From contig CBDCGS010000010.1 in NCBI GenBank assembly GCA_965216915.1, forward strand, positions 744,001 to 808,000: a stretch of 64,000 nucleotides of DNA, read 5' to 3'. The notes beneath the pieces were generated by a model. The model saw nothing but the letters and a program-made list of their open reading frames with translations, ran no database searches and was not told where the DNA came from. Positions 33,781-41,596 of the stretch are shown here, piece by piece (positions within the stretch are counted from its first letter, which is position 1; the number at the start of each line of letters is the position of its first letter). This stretch comes from CBDCGS01 sp965216915. GTDB taxonomy: Bacteria; Pseudomonadota; Alphaproteobacteria; UBA828. The position numbers and the translations under genes are program-made.

Positions 33781-35184
33781 ATGGCCGACACGTCATTCGA
33801 CGTCGTCATCGTCGGCGGCGGGCCGGGCGGCTATGTCGCCGCCGTGCGCGCGAGCCAGCTCGGCATGAAAACTGCGGTCGTCGAGCGCAAGCATCTCGGC
33901 GGCATCTGCCTCAATTGGGGCTGCATCCCCACCAAGGCGCTGCTGCGCATCTCCGAGATCCGGCACACGCTCGACAATCTCGAGATGTTCGGCCTGTCCG
34001 CGAAGGATGTGACCGTCGATCTCGAAAAGGTGGTCAAGCGCTCGCGCGATGTCGCCGCGCAGCTTTCGAGCGGCGTCGGCTATCTGATGAAGAAGAACAA
34101 GGTCGCCGTGGTCGACGGCCACGGGCGGCTCGCGGGGCCCGGCAAGCTCGCGGTCACGAAGGATGGCAAAGAGGTCGCCACCCTTCAGGCCACGCACATC
34201 ATCCTCGCGACCGGCGCGCGCGCCCGCACGCTGCCCGGCATGGAGCCCGACGGCAAGCTCATCTGGACCTACAAGGAGGCGATGGTGCCCGAGGCGCTGC
34301 CGAAATCGCTCCTCGTGATCGGCTCGGGCGCGATCGGGATGGAGTTCGCGAGCTTCTATAGCGACCTCGGCGTGGCGGTGACGGTGGTCGAGATCCTCCC
34401 GCGCATCCTGCCGGTCGAGGACGAGGAAATCTCGGCCTTCGCGCTCAAGGCTTTCAAGAAGCAGGGGATGACCCTGCACACGGGCGCAAGCGTGACCAAG
34501 CTCGCGACCGCGCGCGGCAAGGTCAAGGCGACGCTGGAGACGGCCGGCAAGAAGACCGAGACCCTGACCGTCGATCGCGCGATCCTCGCGGTCGGCATCG
34601 TGGGCAACGCGGAGGAGATCGGGCTCGAGGGCACCCAAATCGAGGTCGATCGCGGCCACATCAAGACCGATCCGTGGATGGCGACGGGCGAGCCCGGCGT
34701 CTACGCGATCGGCGACATCACCGGCCCGCCCTGGCTCGCCCATAAGGCGATGCACGAGGGCGTGCTCTGCGTCGAGAAGATCGCCGGGGTCGCCGGTGTG
34801 CACCCGCTCGACACGACCAAGGTGCCCGGTTGCACCTATTGCCGGCCTCAGGTCGCCTCGGTCGGCTTCACCGAGGCGGCGGCGAAGGAGGCCGGCCACG
34901 AGGTCAAGGTCGGCCGCTTTCCCTTCATCGGCAACGGCAAGGCGATCGCCCTCGGCGAGCCGGAGGGCCTGGTGAAAACCGTGTTCGACGGCAAGACGGG
35001 CGAGCTTCTGGGCGCCCACATGATCGGTGCTGAAGTTACTGAGTTAATTCAAGGTTATACGATTGGTCGTACGCTGGAAGCGACCGAGGCCGATCTGATG
35101 CACACGATTTTCCCGCACCCGACGCTCTCCGAAATGATGCATGAATCGGTGCTTGACGCGTTCGGGCAGGTCCTCCACATCTAA
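33781..35184 (+). CDS. lpdA: Dihydrolipoyl dehydrogenase (E3)
   Basis: A 467-residue FAD disulphide oxidoreductase reoxidising the E2 lipoyl group. FAD motif VVIVGGGPGGYVAAVRASQL; redox pair Cys43/Cys48 in GGICLNWGCIPTKAL; NAD motif LVIGSGAIGMEFASFYSDLG; second FAD motif GVYAIGDITGPPWLAHKA; active-site His-Glu in HTIFPHPTLSEMMHE. TTGGAGGACACC precedes the ATG, fixing the start at 33781. A longer open frame to 33157 overlaps pdhC and is discarded. Odd feature: codons at 35026-35079 are AT-rich (GTT ACT GAG TTA ATT CAA), unlike the GC-ending codons elsewhere in the gene. Confidence 0.96.
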   Translation: MADTSFDVVIVGGGPGGYVAAVRASQLGMKTAVVERKHLGGICLNWGCIPTKALLRISEIRHTLDNLEMFGLSAKDVTVDLEKVVKRSRDVAAQLSSGVGYLMKKNKVAVVDGHGRLAGPGKLAVTKDGKEVATLQATHIILATGARARTLPGMEPDGKLIWTYKEAMVPEALPKSLLVIGSGAIGMEFASFYSDLGVAVTVVEILPRILPVEDEEISAFALKAFKKQGMTLHTGASVTKLATARGKVKATLETAGKKTETLTVDRAILAVGIVGNAEEIGLEGTQIEVDRGHIKTDPWMATGEPGVYAIGDITGPPWLAHKAMHEGVLCVEKIAGVAGVHPLDTTKVPGCTYCRPQVASVGFTEAAAKEAGHEVKVGRFPFIGNGKAIALGEPEGLVKTVFDGKTGELLGAHMIGAEVTELIQGYTIGRTLEATEADLMHTIFPHPTLSEMMHESVLDAFGQVLHI

Positions 35185-35207
35185 AGCCAACGGCTGCGGA
35201 GACCGAG

Positions 35208-36146
35208 ATGTCCGATGACGGCGTTATGCTTTTGAAAACACGCGAGAATCGCGAGCCCAAGCCGGCCTGGCTCAGGGTCAAGGCACCCAACTCCCCGGAC
35301 TATCACGCGACGCGCAAGCTGATGCGCACGCATAGCCTCAACACGGTGTGCGAGGAGGCGGCGTGCCCCAACATCGGCGAATGCTGGGCCAAGGGGCACG
35401 CGACCATGATGATCCTCGGCTCGGTCTGCACGCGCGCCTGCGCCTTCTGCAACGTCGCGACCGGCCGGCCCGACCAGTTGGACCCGCACGAGCCCGACGA
35501 GCTCGCGGCCGCGGTCTCCAAGCTCGGCCTCGACCATGTGGTCATCACGTCGGTCGACCGTGATGACCTCGCCGACGGCGGGGCGGATCATTTCGCGCGC
35601 TGCATCACGCGGCTGCGCGACACCGCGCCGGACACGACGATCGAGGTGCTGACGCCCGATTTCCGCAACAAGCCCGGCGCGCTCGAAGCGGTCGTCGCCG
35701 CGCGGCCGGATGTCTTCAACCACAACCTTGAGACGGTGCCGCGCCTTTACACCGAAGTGCGGCCCGGCGCGCGCTACTACCACTCGCTCCGGCTGCTCGA
35801 CCGGGTGAAGCAGATCGACCCGACCATGTTCACCAAGTCGGGCATCATGGTAGGGCTCGGCGAGGAGCGGCGCGAGGTGCTGCAGGTGATGGACGATCTG
35901 AGGAGCGCCGATGTCGATTTCCTCACCATCGGCCAATATCTCCGCCCGACGTCGCGCCACCACGAGGTGATCCGCTACGTGCCGCCGGATGAGTTCGCCG
36001 AGTATGAGCGGTTGGCCAACGCCAAGGGGTTCCTGCTGGTGTCGGCCTCGCCCCTCACACGCTCGTCCTACCACGCGGGCGACGACTTCAAGGTGCTCCA
36101 GGCCAATCGCGCGGCGAAGCAGGCCGGCGCCGCCAGCAGGGCATAA
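35208..36146 (+). CDS. lipA: Lipoyl synthase
   Basis: A 312-residue radical-SAM enzyme inserting two sulphurs into octanoyl groups on lipoyl domains. Both iron-sulphur cysteine sets are present: Cys48, 53 and 59 (TVCEEAACPNIGECW) for the sacrificed cluster, and Cys74, 78 and 81 (SVCTRACAFCNVATG) for the radical-SAM cluster. The C-terminal serine ligand region reads LTRSSYHAGDDF. Length is normal. It sits 23 bases after lpdA, so the cofactor-making enzyme is expressed with the complex that needs it. GGAGACCGAG precedes the ATG. The ratA/COQ10-like gene follows 22 bases on. Confidence 0.97.
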   Translation: MSDDGVMLLKTRENREPKPAWLRVKAPNSPDYHATRKLMRTHSLNTVCEEAACPNIGECWAKGHATMMILGSVCTRACAFCNVATGRPDQLDPHEPDELAAAVSKLGLDHVVITSVDRDDLADGGADHFARCITRLRDTAPDTTIEVLTPDFRNKPGALEAVVAARPDVFNHNLETVPRLYTEVRPGARYYHSLRLLDRVKQIDPTMFTKSGIMVGLGEERREVLQVMDDLRSADVDFLTIGQYLRPTSRHHEVIRYVPPDEFAEYERLANAKGFLLVSASPLTRSSYHAGDDFKVLQANRAAKQAGAASRA

Positions 36147-36168
36147 CGCACGGGATCGAGCGCATTCG

Positions 36169-36639
36169 ATGCCAAAGCACGCGGAACGTCGGGTTCTGCC
36201 CTACACGGCCGATCAGATGTTCGATCTGGTGGCCGCGGTCGACCGCTATCCCGAATTTCTCCCCTGGTGCCTCGGAACCCGCGTCACGAAGCGCCAGCCG
36301 AGCCTCATCGAGGCCGATATGCTGATCGGCTTCAAGATGTTCCGCGAGCGCTTCGGCTCGCGCGTCGTGCTCGACCGGGTCAAGCGGCGTATCGACGTGC
36401 GCTACACCCACGGGCCTTTCCGCTACCTGGTCAACCATTGGGATTTCCGGGATCACCCGAAGGGGTGCGAAATCGACTTCTTCGTCGATTTCGAGTTCCG
36501 CTCGCGGCTGCTCAAGCATGTGATGGGAGCGCTGTTCACCGAGGCGGTGTCCCGCATGGTGCGCGCTTTCGAGGCACGCGCGGATGCCCTCTACGGACCG
36601 CAACCCGTGCCGGAGCGTGTGAGCGCCAGCGCCGAGTAG
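36169..36639 (+). CDS. COQ10/RatA-like START-domain (SRPBCC) protein
   Basis: A 156-residue single START-like domain. The opening RRVLPYTADQMFDLVAAVDR and YPEFLPWCLGTRV, then FKMFRERFGSRVVLDRVKRR and CEIDFFVDFEFRSRLLKHVM, are typical of the COQ10/RatA family, whose members bind coenzyme Q or related lipids and are needed for efficient respiration. E. coli RatA was described as a toxin acting on ribosome association, but no antitoxin partner (RatB) lies next to this gene. Ubiquinone binding is therefore the better guess. The start at 36169 avoids a long artificial extension over lipA. It converges on the minus-strand cinA gene after 112 bases. Confidence 0.85.
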   Translation: MPKHAERRVLPYTADQMFDLVAAVDRYPEFLPWCLGTRVTKRQPSLIEADMLIGFKMFRERFGSRVVLDRVKRRIDVRYTHGPFRYLVNHWDFRDHPKGCEIDFFVDFEFRSRLLKHVMGALFTEAVSRMVRAFEARADALYGPQPVPERVSASAE

Positions 36640-36751
36640 GTGGCCCGGGCAACGACGCGCGTTGCGTCAGCGTCCGCCGCGATATCCGTCGATACTCGCC
36701 GGAGCGTTCTGGCACACAAAGCCGGTACGTCGACCGGACGCAATCGCGTTC

Positions 36752-37249
36752 TTAGGTTGGTCCCGCCAGCCGCGAGAGGATGGCAAGCGCGCGCTGCACG
36801 GTCGCGAGGCGGATGGCACCACGATCACCCGGAAACACGTGCCGCTCGTGCACGCTGCGGCCATCACGCGACGCGCCCGCGAGGTGGACGAGCCCGACCG
36901 GTTTTTGCGGCGTGCCGCCGCTCGGCCCGGCGACGCCGGTCACCGCGACGGCGAGGTCCGCGCGCGCGTGGGCGATGGCGCCTTCGGCCATCGCGCGCGC
37001 CACCTCCTCGCTCACGGCGCCGACCCGCGCGATCAGGGGGGCAGGCACGCCGAGCAGCTCCATCTTCGCTTCGTTGGAGTAGGTCACGAAGCCGCGTTCG
37101 AACACATCCGACGACCCGCCGATCTCGGTCAGGCACGCGGCGATCATGCCGCCCGTGCAGGACTCGGCGGTCGCCACCATCACCCCACCTTCGCGGCACC
37201 GCTCGAGGAGTGCGGCCGCCTGGTCGCGGGTCTCGGTGTCGAAGCTCAT
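36752..37249 (-). CDS. CinA C-terminal domain protein, nicotinamide-nucleotide amidase (PncC-like)
   Basis: A 165-residue stand-alone CinA/PncC domain. The core motifs VATAESCTGGMIAACLTEI, the GFVTYSNEAKMELLGVP block, VGAVSEEVARAMAEGA and VTGVAGPSGGTPQKPVGLVH are complete. Family members deamidate nicotinamide mononucleotide to nicotinate mononucleotide, recycling the pyridine nucleotide made by DNA ligase and other reactions. The N-terminal CinA pyrophosphatase domain is absent, as in E. coli PncC. The start at 37249 overlaps the pgpA stop by four bases (ATGA), so it is coupled to pgpA and ispDF upstream. Confidence 0.93.
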   Translation of the reverse strand: MSFDTETRDQAAALLERCREGGVMVATAESCTGGMIAACLTEIGGSSDVFERGFVTYSNEAKMELLGVPAPLIARVGAVSEEVARAMAEGAIAHARADLAVAVTGVAGPSGGTPQKPVGLVHLAGASRDGRSVHERHVFPGDRGAIRLATVQRALAILSRLAGPT

Positions 37250-37707
37250 AGCCAAACCCAAATGTGCCAAAGAATGATCGCGGCCCAGCCGCCCGCAAGC
37301 ACATCGTCGAACATCACGCCGAAGCCGCCCTTGATCCGGCGGTCGGCCAGGCTGATGGGCCAAGGTTTGATGGTATCGAAGATTCGAAACAGCGCGAAGC
37401 CGATCGCGTAGGCCACCAGGTCGGCCGGGACCAGGATCACCGCAATCCATTGGCCGACGACCTCGTCGACGACGATGGGGCCGGCGTCGGGCTCGGTGTG
37501 GCGCTCGTAGACCGCGGCCGCCCAGGTGCCGAGGACGAAGAGGACAGCGGTGGCGATGACCAGCGCGAGCGTGCCCCAACAGTGGTGAATCAGCCAGGCG
37601 ACTGGGAGCGCGGCGAGCGCGCCAGCGGTGCCCGGTGCAACGGGGATGCGGCCGACCCCGAACCACGTGGCCACGACGTGTGCGGGATGGAGGCGCGCGG
37701 GCGGCAA
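37246..37707 (-). CDS. pgpA: Phosphatidylglycerophosphatase A
   Basis: A 153-residue inner-membrane phosphatase with about four membrane helices, making phosphatidylglycerol from its phosphate. Signature stretches are WFGVGRIPVAPGTAGALAAL, GPIVVDEVVGQWIAVI and FALFRIFDTIKPWPISLADR, which hold the acidic metal-binding residues (Asp/Glu in VVDEVVG and FDTIKPWP), and KGGFGVMFDDVLAG. It lies nine bases after ispDF and overlaps cinA by four bases. The ispDF-pgpA-cinA order is common in alphaproteobacteria. Confidence 0.94.
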   Translation of the reverse strand: MPPARLHPAHVVATWFGVGRIPVAPGTAGALAALPVAWLIHHCWGTLALVIATAVLFVLGTWAAAVYERHTEPDAGPIVVDEVVGQWIAVILVPADLVAYAIGFALFRIFDTIKPWPISLADRRIKGGFGVMFDDVLAGGWAAIILWHIWVWL

Positions 37708-37716
37708 ATCGCGGCG

Positions 37717-38925
37717 CTAGCGCAATGCGTCGAGCATGCGCACGGTGACGACGGCGTGTGCCGCGATGCCTTCGCCGCGTCCGGTGAAGCCGAGGCGCTC
37801 GGTCGTCGTCGCCTTGACGCTGACCCGGTCCTCGGTGACGCCGAGCAGCGTGGCGAGGCGGGCGCGCATGGCCGGGCGGTGCGGTCCAATCCGCGGTGCC
37901 TGGCAGATCACGGTGATGTCGGCGTGGCTGAGCGCGGCTCCACGGTCTTCCAACAGATCGCGCGCGCGCGCGATGAAGATCGCCGAGTCGGCATTGCGCC
38001 ATCGCGGATCGGACGGCGGAAAATGGCTGCCGATATCGTCCGCGCCGATCGCGCCGAGGATCGCATCGACCACGGCGTGAAGGCCGACATCGCCATCCGA
38101 GTGGCTCACCACGCCGTGGTCGTGCGGCACGCGCACGCCACACAGCATGATGTGATCGCCGGCGCCGAAGCGATGCACGTCGAAGCCGTGGCCGACGCGG
38201 CTTTCGCCCTCAGGGTGGTGCGCGCGGTCGGCGATGATGCCGGCGGCGCGCGCGAAGTCCGTCTCCTGCGTGATCTTGATGTTCTCCTCTTCACCAGGCG
38301 TCAGCGCGACGCGCAAGCCGGCGGCTTCGGCGACCGCCGCGTCGTCCGTGAAATCGTCCGTTTGGGCCGCCTCGTGCGCGGCGAGAATCGCGGCATATCG
38401 AAAGGTCTGCGGGGTCTGCGCGCGCCAGAGGCCCGCGCGATCGACCGTCGCTGCGACCACCGACGGGCGTTCATCGGCGTCCGTCGCGCGCTTCAATGTG
38501 TCGCTGAGCGGCAACGCGGCGATGGCGCCATCGTGGGCGTCGAGCGCACCGATGGTCGCGGAAATCACGGGCTCGCTCACCAGCGGCCGCGCGCCGTCGT
38601 GAATGAGAACGATGTCGGGCGCGCCGTCGCGCAAGCTCTGCAAGCCGTTGCGCACCGAATCCTGCCGTGTTGCGCCGCCGCTCACCCAGGGCAGCAGGGT
38701 GTCTGCGACCCCGGCGTCCGCGCCGGCGAGCGCGCTCTCGTAGAGCGGCGCGTCATCCGGGTGGATCACCACCCGCACTGCGTCGATCGCCGGGTGCAGG
38801 GCGAACGCGGTGACGCTATGGTGCAGCACGGAGCGGCCGGCGAGGGTTCGGTACTGCTTGGGCAAAGGACCGCCGACGCGGTGGCCACGCCCCGCGGCGA
38901 CAATCAACGCGACAGCCCGTGTCAT
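37717..38925 (-). CDS. ispDF: Bifunctional IspD/IspF isoprenoid enzyme
   Basis: A 402-residue natural fusion of two steps of the methylerythritol phosphate route. Residues 1-230 are the CDP-ME synthase IspD (LIVAAGRGHRVGGPLPKQY; GGATRQDSVRNGL; IHDGARPLVS). Residues about 242-402 are the cyclodiphosphate synthase IspF, starting RVGHGFDVHRF with Asp249 and His251 as metal ligands, then VVSHSDGDVGLHAVVDAILG and late KATTTERLGFTGRGEGIAA. The two activities are not consecutive in the pathway, as IspE acts between them; the fusion is known in alphaproteobacteria and Campylobacter. It heads the minus-strand ispDF-pgpA-cinA operon. Confidence 0.97.
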   Translation of the reverse strand: MTRAVALIVAAGRGHRVGGPLPKQYRTLAGRSVLHHSVTAFALHPAIDAVRVVIHPDDAPLYESALAGADAGVADTLLPWVSGGATRQDSVRNGLQSLRDGAPDIVLIHDGARPLVSEPVISATIGALDAHDGAIAALPLSDTLKRATDADERPSVVAATVDRAGLWRAQTPQTFRYAAILAAHEAAQTDDFTDDAAVAEAAGLRVALTPGEEENIKITQETDFARAAGIIADRAHHPEGESRVGHGFDVHRFGAGDHIMLCGVRVPHDHGVVSHSDGDVGLHAVVDAILGAIGADDIGSHFPPSDPRWRNADSAIFIARARDLLEDRGAALSHADITVICQAPRIGPHRPAMRARLATLLGVTEDRVSVKATTTERLGFTGRGEGIAAHAVVTVRMLDALR

Positions 38926-39005
38926 CGAGTAACAGCGTCCCCCATGGCGCGACCCTAGCGCGCTATCGAGGCATTATCCACGGGCTGGTGACGAGGGAGA
39001 GGGAG

Positions 39006-39365
39006 ATGGGCAACGGACAATCCAGTGCGCCATGGCAACTGCCACTCGAGGAGGCGATGAGGGCGCTCGCCGAGCGCGAGCCGGGCTCGAAGCCGTTCGT
39101 CGAGCAATTGACCCGCGGCACGCTGCGCGTCGGGCTCTACGCGCCGCGCGGTGAGGACCCGCAGCAGCCCCATGATCAAGACGAGGTCTATGTCGTGCTG
39201 AGCGGGCAGGGGACCTTCCTGAATGGCGACGAGCGACGGCCGTTCCAACCCGGCGACGTTCTGTTCGTGCCCGCGACCGTGGTGCACCGATTCGAGGACT
39301 TCACCGACGACTTCTACGCCTGGGTGGTGTTTTACGGACCGCCTGGCGGCGAGGGAGACGCCTAG
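39006..39365 (+). CDS. Cupin-domain protein
   Basis: A 119-residue single cupin barrel. The metal-site motif 1 shows as QQPHDQDEVYVVLSGQGTF with His and Glu ligands, and motif 2 as GDVLFVPATVVHRFEDF with a His. A substrate cannot be given; small cupins bind sugars or act as dioxygenases, isomerases or regulators. I chose the ATG at 39006, which follows a purine-rich GAGGGAGAGGGAG. The frame is open back to 38919, but that would overlap the 5' end of the divergent ispDF gene. It stands alone, 102 bases before dusB. Confidence 0.85.
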   Translation: MGNGQSSAPWQLPLEEAMRALAEREPGSKPFVEQLTRGTLRVGLYAPRGEDPQQPHDQDEVYVVLSGQGTFLNGDERRPFQPGDVLFVPATVVHRFEDFTDDFYAWVVFYGPPGGEGDA

Positions 39366-39394
39366 GTTCAAAGCTCCGAACGGCCCGGCGCGCG

Positions 39395-39423
39395 TTGCCA
39401 GGCACGCGCGCGGGGCCTATGGT
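39395..39423 (+). promoter_or_regulatory. Candidate sigma-70 promoter for the dusB-ntr operon
   Basis: TTGCCA (39395-39400) and TATGGT (39418-39423) are 17 bases apart, matching five and four of six consensus bases. Transcription would start near 39430, about 38 bases before the dusB ATG. No GG-N10-GC sigma-54 element was seen in the same spacer. Confidence 0.5.
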
Positions 39424-39467
39424 GCGCCCTGCCTATTTGGTGAGCACTCAAACCGCGTGCACAAATT

Positions 39468-40475
39468 ATGACCACTCTCGCGCCGCTTTGGATCGGTGAC
39501 GTGCGGCTTGCCGCGCCGGTGATTCTCGCGCCGATGTCCGGTGTGACGGACATGCCGTTTCGCCGTCTCGTGGCCCGGCTTGGTGCGGGGATGGTGGTCT
39601 CCGAGATGCTGGCGAGCCGCGAGGTGGTGCGCGCATCGCGCCGCAGCGCAAAGATGCTCACCCGCGCGCCGGACGAAGGCATTTGGGCCGTCCAGCTCGC
39701 CGGCTGCGAGCCGGACGTGATGGCCGACGCCGCGCGCCTTGCCGTCGACTGCGGAGCCGATCTGGTCGATATCAACATGGGGTGCCCGGTGAAGAAGGTG
39801 GTCAATGGCCACGCGGGCGCCGCGTTGATGCGGGACGAGCCGCTCGCCGCGCGCATCATGGCGGCCGTGGCAAGCGCGGTTTCGCGTCCGGTGACCCTTA
39901 AGATGCGCACCGGCTGGGACATCGACCAGCGCAACGCGCCGCGGCTCGCACGCATCGCCGAGGAGACGGGGCTCCGCGCGATCACAGTGCACGGCCGCAC
40001 GCGCATGCAGTTCTATGACGGACGGGCCGATTGGGCCTTCATCCGTGAGGTCAAGGCCGCGACGCGCCTTCCCGTCATCGGCAATGGGGACGTGGCGTCC
40101 ACGGCGGATGCGGTCGCGCTTTTACGGGCGTCGGGTGCCGACGGCGTGATGGTGGGGCGCGGTGCTTGCGGGCGTCCTTGGTTGCTGAGCGAAATCATGG
40201 CCGGGCTCTGCGAGGACGGGGCGCGCGCGCCGGCGCCGCCGACCTTCGCCGCGCAGCGCACGATCGTGCGCGAGCATTATGACGGGCTGCTCACGCATTA
40301 TGGTGCCGAGGCAGGTCTTCGCCGGGCGCGCAAGTATTTGGCGTGGTACGCGGACCATTTGCCCGGCGGCGCGGCGTTTCGCAGCGCCGTCATGCGGCTC
40401 GAGGCGCCAAACGCGGTGCGTGCGGCCATCGATGCGCTCTACCGCCCGCTCATCGACGGGCGCGCCGCGGCATGA
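39468..40475 (+). CDS. dusB: tRNA-dihydrouridine synthase B
   Basis: A 335-residue FMN TIM-barrel enzyme reducing uridines in the tRNA D-loop (formerly called NifR3). Motifs: VILAPMSGVTDMPFRRLVAR for FMN, VDINMGCPVKKVVNGHAGAA with the catalytic Cys, ITVHGRTRMQFYDGRADW, and LPVIGNGDVASTADAVALL then VMVGRGACGRPWLL. It leads the dusB-ntrB-ntrC-ntrY-ntrX operon, a hallmark of many alphaproteobacteria. Its stop overlaps the ntrB start by four bases (ATGA). A candidate promoter lies upstream. Confidence 0.96.
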   Translation: MTTLAPLWIGDVRLAAPVILAPMSGVTDMPFRRLVARLGAGMVVSEMLASREVVRASRRSAKMLTRAPDEGIWAVQLAGCEPDVMADAARLAVDCGADLVDINMGCPVKKVVNGHAGAALMRDEPLAARIMAAVASAVSRPVTLKMRTGWDIDQRNAPRLARIAEETGLRAITVHGRTRMQFYDGRADWAFIREVKAATRLPVIGNGDVASTADAVALLRASGADGVMVGRGACGRPWLLSEIMAGLCEDGARAPAPPTFAAQRTIVREHYDGLLTHYGAEAGLRRARKYLAWYADHLPGGAAFRSAVMRLEAPNAVRAAIDALYRPLIDGRAAA

Positions 40476-41596
40476 CCGCGCTCTCTGCTGAAGGGCTCGC
40501 CTGGCCCGATGCCGCGCCCGATGCCTCTGCGCGTTCGACCGATGTGCTCGCCTCGCTTCCCTGTGCGGTACTTGTGTTCGAGGCGGACGGCCGGGTGAGC
40601 TATGCCAACCCGGCGGCGCAACAGTTTCTCGGTATGAGCGCGAGCCTGCTCGCGAGCCGCGGCCTCGACCCGTCGTTTGGCGGCTTCGATCGTTTGCTGG
40701 CGTTGGTTGCGCAGGCGCGCCGTCACGGCCGTCTGATTCTGGAGCACGGCATGGCGCTCGCGCTGCGCAAAAACGCCGAGAGCCTGGTCGTCGATGCACG
40801 TGCCGGGCCGCTCGACGGACTGCCCGAGACCATCGTCGCGACGCTCACCGAGCGCACGATCGAGAGCCGGCTCATGAGCCAGTTCTATCAGCGTGACGCA
40901 GGCCGCGCGGCGGCGAACCTCGCGCGCACGCTGGCGCATGAGCTGCGCAACCCGCTTTCGGGTATTCGGGGCGCCGCCCAGCTCCTCGGGCGAAATGCGG
41001 ACGGTGACGACGCAGCGCTCGCGGCGATGATCTGCGACGAGGTCGACCGAATCGGAGGCCTGGTCGAGCGGATCGAGGCGGTCGGCGCGACCGCACCTTT
41101 GCCGCGCGTTGCCGTCAACGTGCACGAGGTGCTCGACCATGTGTGCTTGGTGGCGCAGAACGGTTTTGGGCGCGATCTCGCGATTCAGCGCGACTACGAC
41201 CCGTCGCTGCCGGTCGTCGACGGCGACCGCGACGCCTTGGTGCAGCTCTTCCTCAATCTGGTGAAAAACGCGGCCGAGGCCGCTCCGCCGCAGGGCGGGC
41301 GGATTACGCTCAGCACCGCCTACCACTACGGCCTCAGCGTGCCGGGGCAGGGCGGCACCGGACGCACCCAGCTGCCGATCGCGGTGAGCATCTCCGACAA
41401 CGGGCCGGGTATCGCGACTGCGGATATGCCGCACCTGTTCGAGCCCTTCTTCACCACCAAGCATGGCGGAAGCGGCCTTGGCCTCGCCATGGTGTCGAAG
41501 ATCGTGAGCGATCATGGCGGGGCCACCGAGGTCGACGTCGCGGATGGCTGGACGACCTTCCGGGTCTTGCTGCCGCGCGGCACGAGGCCGTCATGA
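40472..41596 (+). CDS. ntrB: Nitrogen regulation sensor kinase NtrB
   Basis: A 374-residue soluble two-component kinase. An N-terminal PAS domain (LPCAVLVFEADGRVSYANPA) precedes the dimerisation/phosphoacceptor helix with the active His in TLAHELRNPLSGIRGAAQLL. The ATP-binding domain has the N box (LFLNLVKNAAEAAPP) and G boxes (SDNGPGIATADMPHLFEPFF, KHGGSGLGLAMVSKIV). It has no membrane helix. In the family it phosphorylates or dephosphorylates NtrC according to the PII signal of nitrogen status. The ATG overlaps dusB by four bases and its stop overlaps ntrC by four bases. Confidence 0.96.
   Translation: MTALSAEGLAWPDAAPDASARSTDVLASLPCAVLVFEADGRVSYANPAAQQFLGMSASLLASRGLDPSFGGFDRLLALVAQARRHGRLILEHGMALALRKNAESLVVDARAGPLDGLPETIVATLTERTIESRLMSQFYQRDAGRAAANLARTLAHELRNPLSGIRGAAQLLGRNADGDDAALAAMICDEVDRIGGLVERIEAVGATAPLPRVAVNVHEVLDHVCLVAQNGFGRDLAIQRDYDPSLPVVDGDRDALVQLFLNLVKNAAEAAPPQGGRITLSTAYHYGLSVPGQGGTGRTQLPIAVSISDNGPGIATADMPHLFEPFFTTKHGGSGLGLAMVSKIVSDHGGATEVDVADGWTTFRVLLPRGTRPS

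Noticed and set aside
36169..36639. RatA toxin of a RatAB toxin-antitoxin pair
   Set aside because: No RatB-like gene is adjacent and the context is lipA and respiration; a COQ10-type lipid-binding role fits better.
37264..38958. 564-codon plus-strand frame opposite ispDF, pgpA and cinA
   Set aside because: The minus-strand genes are unmistakable; the antisense product is Arg/His/Asp-rich filler.
39366..39467. Sigma-54 promoter for the ntr operon
   Set aside because: No GG-N10-GC element at the proper spacing was seen; a sigma-70-like pair explains the spacer better.
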